Shown here: positions 62,287 through 64,000 of the stretch, in pieces
Layout: each line of letters starts with the position of its first letter
Position numbering within the stretch: the stretch's first letter is position 1
Assembly (NCBI RefSeq): GCF_025345615.1
Contig: NZ_JAODWD010000002.1
Location: forward strand, 930,001-994,000
DNA length: 64,000 nucleotides
Direction: 5' to 3'
Source of the DNA: Mycobacterium deserti
GTDB lineage: Bacteria; Actinomycetota; Actinomycetes; Mycobacteriales; Mycobacteriaceae
The notes under the pieces: generated by a model
Seen by the model: the letters and a program-made list of their open reading frames with translations, nothing else
What the model was told of the DNA's origin: nothing
The model's database searches: none
Position numbers and translations under genes: made by a program

Positions 62287-63818
62287 CCGTCGTCTCCTGT
62301 ATTCGAATTGCTGACGTTGTACCTGACGCCGTCAGGTCCGACGACCTGACCACTGCTCGGGCTGTACACCGCCGTGGCACCTGGTGGCCCTGGTGCCGGA
62401 GTGTAGATGCACGGGTTGGGCTGCTGTCCACTGCAGGTCACCGAACCCTGGCCGGGCGGGCTCAACGGGTCGCTGACCGGGGCCGTTGCTTGCGGCGGCG
62501 GCAACTGGTCCGCCGGCAGCGGATTCATCCCGTTGTTGACCGACGGCGCCTGGATGACACCGCGGCCGGGGTTGACGCCCTGGTCGCACCGCGCACCGGG
62601 AGCGGGGCACGACAGGACCTGATTCGGGTCGCCATACCACGGGTTCGTTCCCAGCGGCACGTAGGGCTCGGGGCTGCGGCACTCCATCGGGGTGGCTGCC
62701 CGCTTACCGGGAACGTCGACGCACGGATAGTTACGCGCACCGCGGACGACGTTGGCCTGGTAGTCCTTCGGGATCTTGCAGTAGGTGCCGCGCGGCAGCG
62801 GCGCCATGCTCACATCGGCGGGTGAACGCCACTCGGACGCGGGCAGGAAGCCGGTCAGGCAGGGCGGCGGCTGGTTGATCGACAACGCCAGCGGCAGCTG
62901 GCCGAGGTCTTCGAACAGCGTGCCCGCCTGCGCCACCGCTGCACCCTGGGGCAAGATCACCAGGGTCTGCTCGAGGCCCTTGTGGTAGCGATTGAGCATG
63001 TCGGTGACGATCGCGAGGTTCGCCAGCGTCTGCGGCAACGAGTCGCGCACTCCCGTGAACACCGCGTTGACCTGATCGGCCGTCGGCGCGGCCTGCTCGA
63101 GGCCGCTACGAAGCGCCGCGTCCTGCTCGGCCGACTGTGCGGCGATCACATTGAGATTGCGTGACCACTCGGCGATGTTGTCGCCCGACTGCACCTGACT
63201 GTCGAGGATCGGCGCCGCGTTGTTGATGATGTCGTTGACCTGCGGCAGGTTCTCCTGGAGCCCCTGCGCGATGTTGGTCGTCGAGTCGACCAGCCGCTGC
63301 AGCGACGGACCCAAACCGCCGACGGCCAGCGAGGTCTCGGTCAGCAGCCTGTCGATCTTCTCTTTAGGCAGCACAGCGAGGCCCTTGTTGGCCGCGTCCA
63401 GCGCGGGGCCGACCTCACTGGGCACGGTGCTGTCGGTGATCGTGTGGCCCTCGGACAGGTACTGGCCCGGGTTGCCGGTCGAGACCAGGTCCAGATACTG
63501 CTCACCGATGGCCGACACCGAATGGACGTTGGCCGACGCGTCGGCCGGGATCTTGTACCGGTTGTCGATGCTCATCACCGCCATCGCGCCGTTCTCGGTG
63601 GGCTCGACCGACGTGACCTTGCCGATCTGAGTGCCGCGGTACGTCACGTTGGCGGTGGCGTAGAGCCCACCGGATCGTGGCAGCTCGGCTTTCAGCTCGT
63701 ACTGGCCGATGCCCATCAGGCTGGGCACCCGCAGGTAGTACCAGCCCAGCACCACCAGGGCGATGATCGTCAGGATGGTGAACAGCACCAACTGAAACTT
63801 GATGAACCTGGTCAGCAC
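62256..63818 (-). CDS. mce1F: Mce1F, MCE-family protein of the Mce1 fatty acid importer
   Basis: 520 residues from a GTG at 63818. A membrane anchor (FQLVLFTILTIIALVVLGWYYL) lies near residues 8-30. The MCE domain spans about 38-115 (YELKAELPRSGGLYATANVTYRGTQIGKVTSVEP). A long helical stretch (about 130-300) is typical of the tube-forming helices, followed by a Pro/Cys-rich tail (PPPQATAPVSDPLSPPGQG). It is the last Mce subunit of the operon. The Mce1 complex imports long-chain fatty acids in M. tuberculosis. Order and neighbours (Rv0175-Rv0178-like) support assignment to mce1 rather than mce2-4. Confidence 0.93.
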   Translation of the reverse strand: MLTRFIKFQLVLFTILTIIALVVLGWYYLRVPSLMGIGQYELKAELPRSGGLYATANVTYRGTQIGKVTSVEPTENGAMAVMSIDNRYKIPADASANVHSVSAIGEQYLDLVSTGNPGQYLSEGHTITDSTVPSEVGPALDAANKGLAVLPKEKIDRLLTETSLAVGGLGPSLQRLVDSTTNIAQGLQENLPQVNDIINNAAPILDSQVQSGDNIAEWSRNLNVIAAQSAEQDAALRSGLEQAAPTADQVNAVFTGVRDSLPQTLANLAIVTDMLNRYHKGLEQTLVILPQGAAVAQAGTLFEDLGQLPLALSINQPPPCLTGFLPASEWRSPADVSMAPLPRGTYCKIPKDYQANVVRGARNYPCVDVPGKRAATPMECRSPEPYVPLGTNPWYGDPNQVLSCPAPGARCDQGVNPGRGVIQAPSVNNGMNPLPADQLPPPQATAPVSDPLSPPGQGSVTCSGQQPNPCIYTPAPGPPGATAVYSPSSGQVVGPDGVRYNVSNSNTGDDGWKEMLAPAS

Positions 63819-63821
63819 TGC

Positions 63822-64000
63822 TCACTCACCCCTTTCCACACGCGGTCCGCCCGGCGCATTGTGCGGGTTCGGTGTGAACCGCACATCCGGGATCATCGTC
63901 GCTGGATCACGTCCCCAGGCCTGCTCGAGTGCGCGCAGCATGCCCGAGACACCGGTGCCCGTCAGGATGCCGTTGTCGACGGCCGACAACGTGAGGTCCA
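63822..64000 (-). CDS. mce1E: Mce1E (LprK-like) C-terminal end, cut by window edge
   Basis: Only about 59 C-terminal residues are present, running in from the window edge to a TGA at 63822-63824. The visible residues (LTLSAVDNGILTGTGVSGMLRALEQAWGRDP, then FTPNPHNAPGGPRVERGE) match the end of Mce E-type lipoproteins. The stop is 3 bp from the mce1F GTG, so the two are co-translated. The lipobox and MCE domain lie outside the window. Confidence 0.8.
   Translation of the reverse strand, partial: DLTLSAVDNGILTGTGVSGMLRALEQAWGRDPATMIPDVRFTPNPHNAPGGPRVERGE

Overview
This is high-GC mycobacterial DNA, most likely from a rapidly growing or environmental species (Mycolicibacterium type). From memory of the M. 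tuberculosis map, the gene order follows the H37Rv interval Rv0217c to Rv0173, read in the opposite direction: lipW, Rv0216-like MaoC, fadE3, fadD4, pckA, two GTPase-like genes, trmB, a NYN gene, mmpL3, an AI-2E gene, an Rv0204c-like gene, hemophores, mmpL11, zmp1, an L,D-transpeptidase, ricR, ilvD, Rv0187 to Rv0185-like genes, Rv0183, sigG, pirin, and the 3' end of the mce1 operon with its accessory genes. No rRNA, tRNA or CRISPR array was seen.

Layout. 1-12.3 kb: a cut LuxR/AAA regulator, then lipid and CoA-ester catabolism (HSL esterase, amidohydrolase, CoA-transferase, MaoC hydratase, acyl-CoA dehydrogenase, GntR regulator, enoyl-CoA hydratase, acyl-CoA synthetase, GMC oxidoreductase). 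12.3-18.5 kb: pckA, a coupled pair of P-loop GTPase-like genes, trmB and a NYN gene. 18.5-37.1 kb: cell envelope and haem. MmpL3 (TMM flippase) and MmpL11 bracket a YbhN-like protein, an M23 lipoprotein, a two-component system and two secreted hemophore-family proteins; a GTGA-coupled XRE-like gene, a hydrolase, a CoA-binding protein, two Mce-associated-like membrane proteins and Zmp1 follow. 37-47.6 kb: an L,D-transpeptidase, small enzymes, a copper unit (RicR, a DUF305 lipoprotein and a palindromic operator), ilvD, a methyltransferase, a zincin, and a coupled monoglyceride lipase/lipoprotein pair, then sigG. 47.6-59.2 kb is an accessory-like stretch: a broken DUF559 nuclease-like gene bracketed by inverted repeats, an NDMA-type alcohol dehydrogenase behind a KstR-like palindrome, MarR/pirin, a sugar-dehydrogenase-like lipoprotein, a phosphodiester glycosidase, a large exported protein with an acidic tail, a fructosamine kinase, an SDR gene remnant, a STAS-ATPase fusion and a YoaK protein. 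59.2-64 kb: Rv0178-Rv0175-like Mce-associated genes, mce1F and the end of mce1E, almost all overlapping.

Most unusual points: an MmpL3 that appears to carry an extra membrane domain of about 105 residues between its two halves; a DUF559-type gene with one in-frame stop, bracketed by matching inverted repeats; a 30-bp repeat expansion in the N terminus of TrmB; a probable 5' frameshift in the Rv0209-like gene; and an SDR fossil in an otherwise empty gap.
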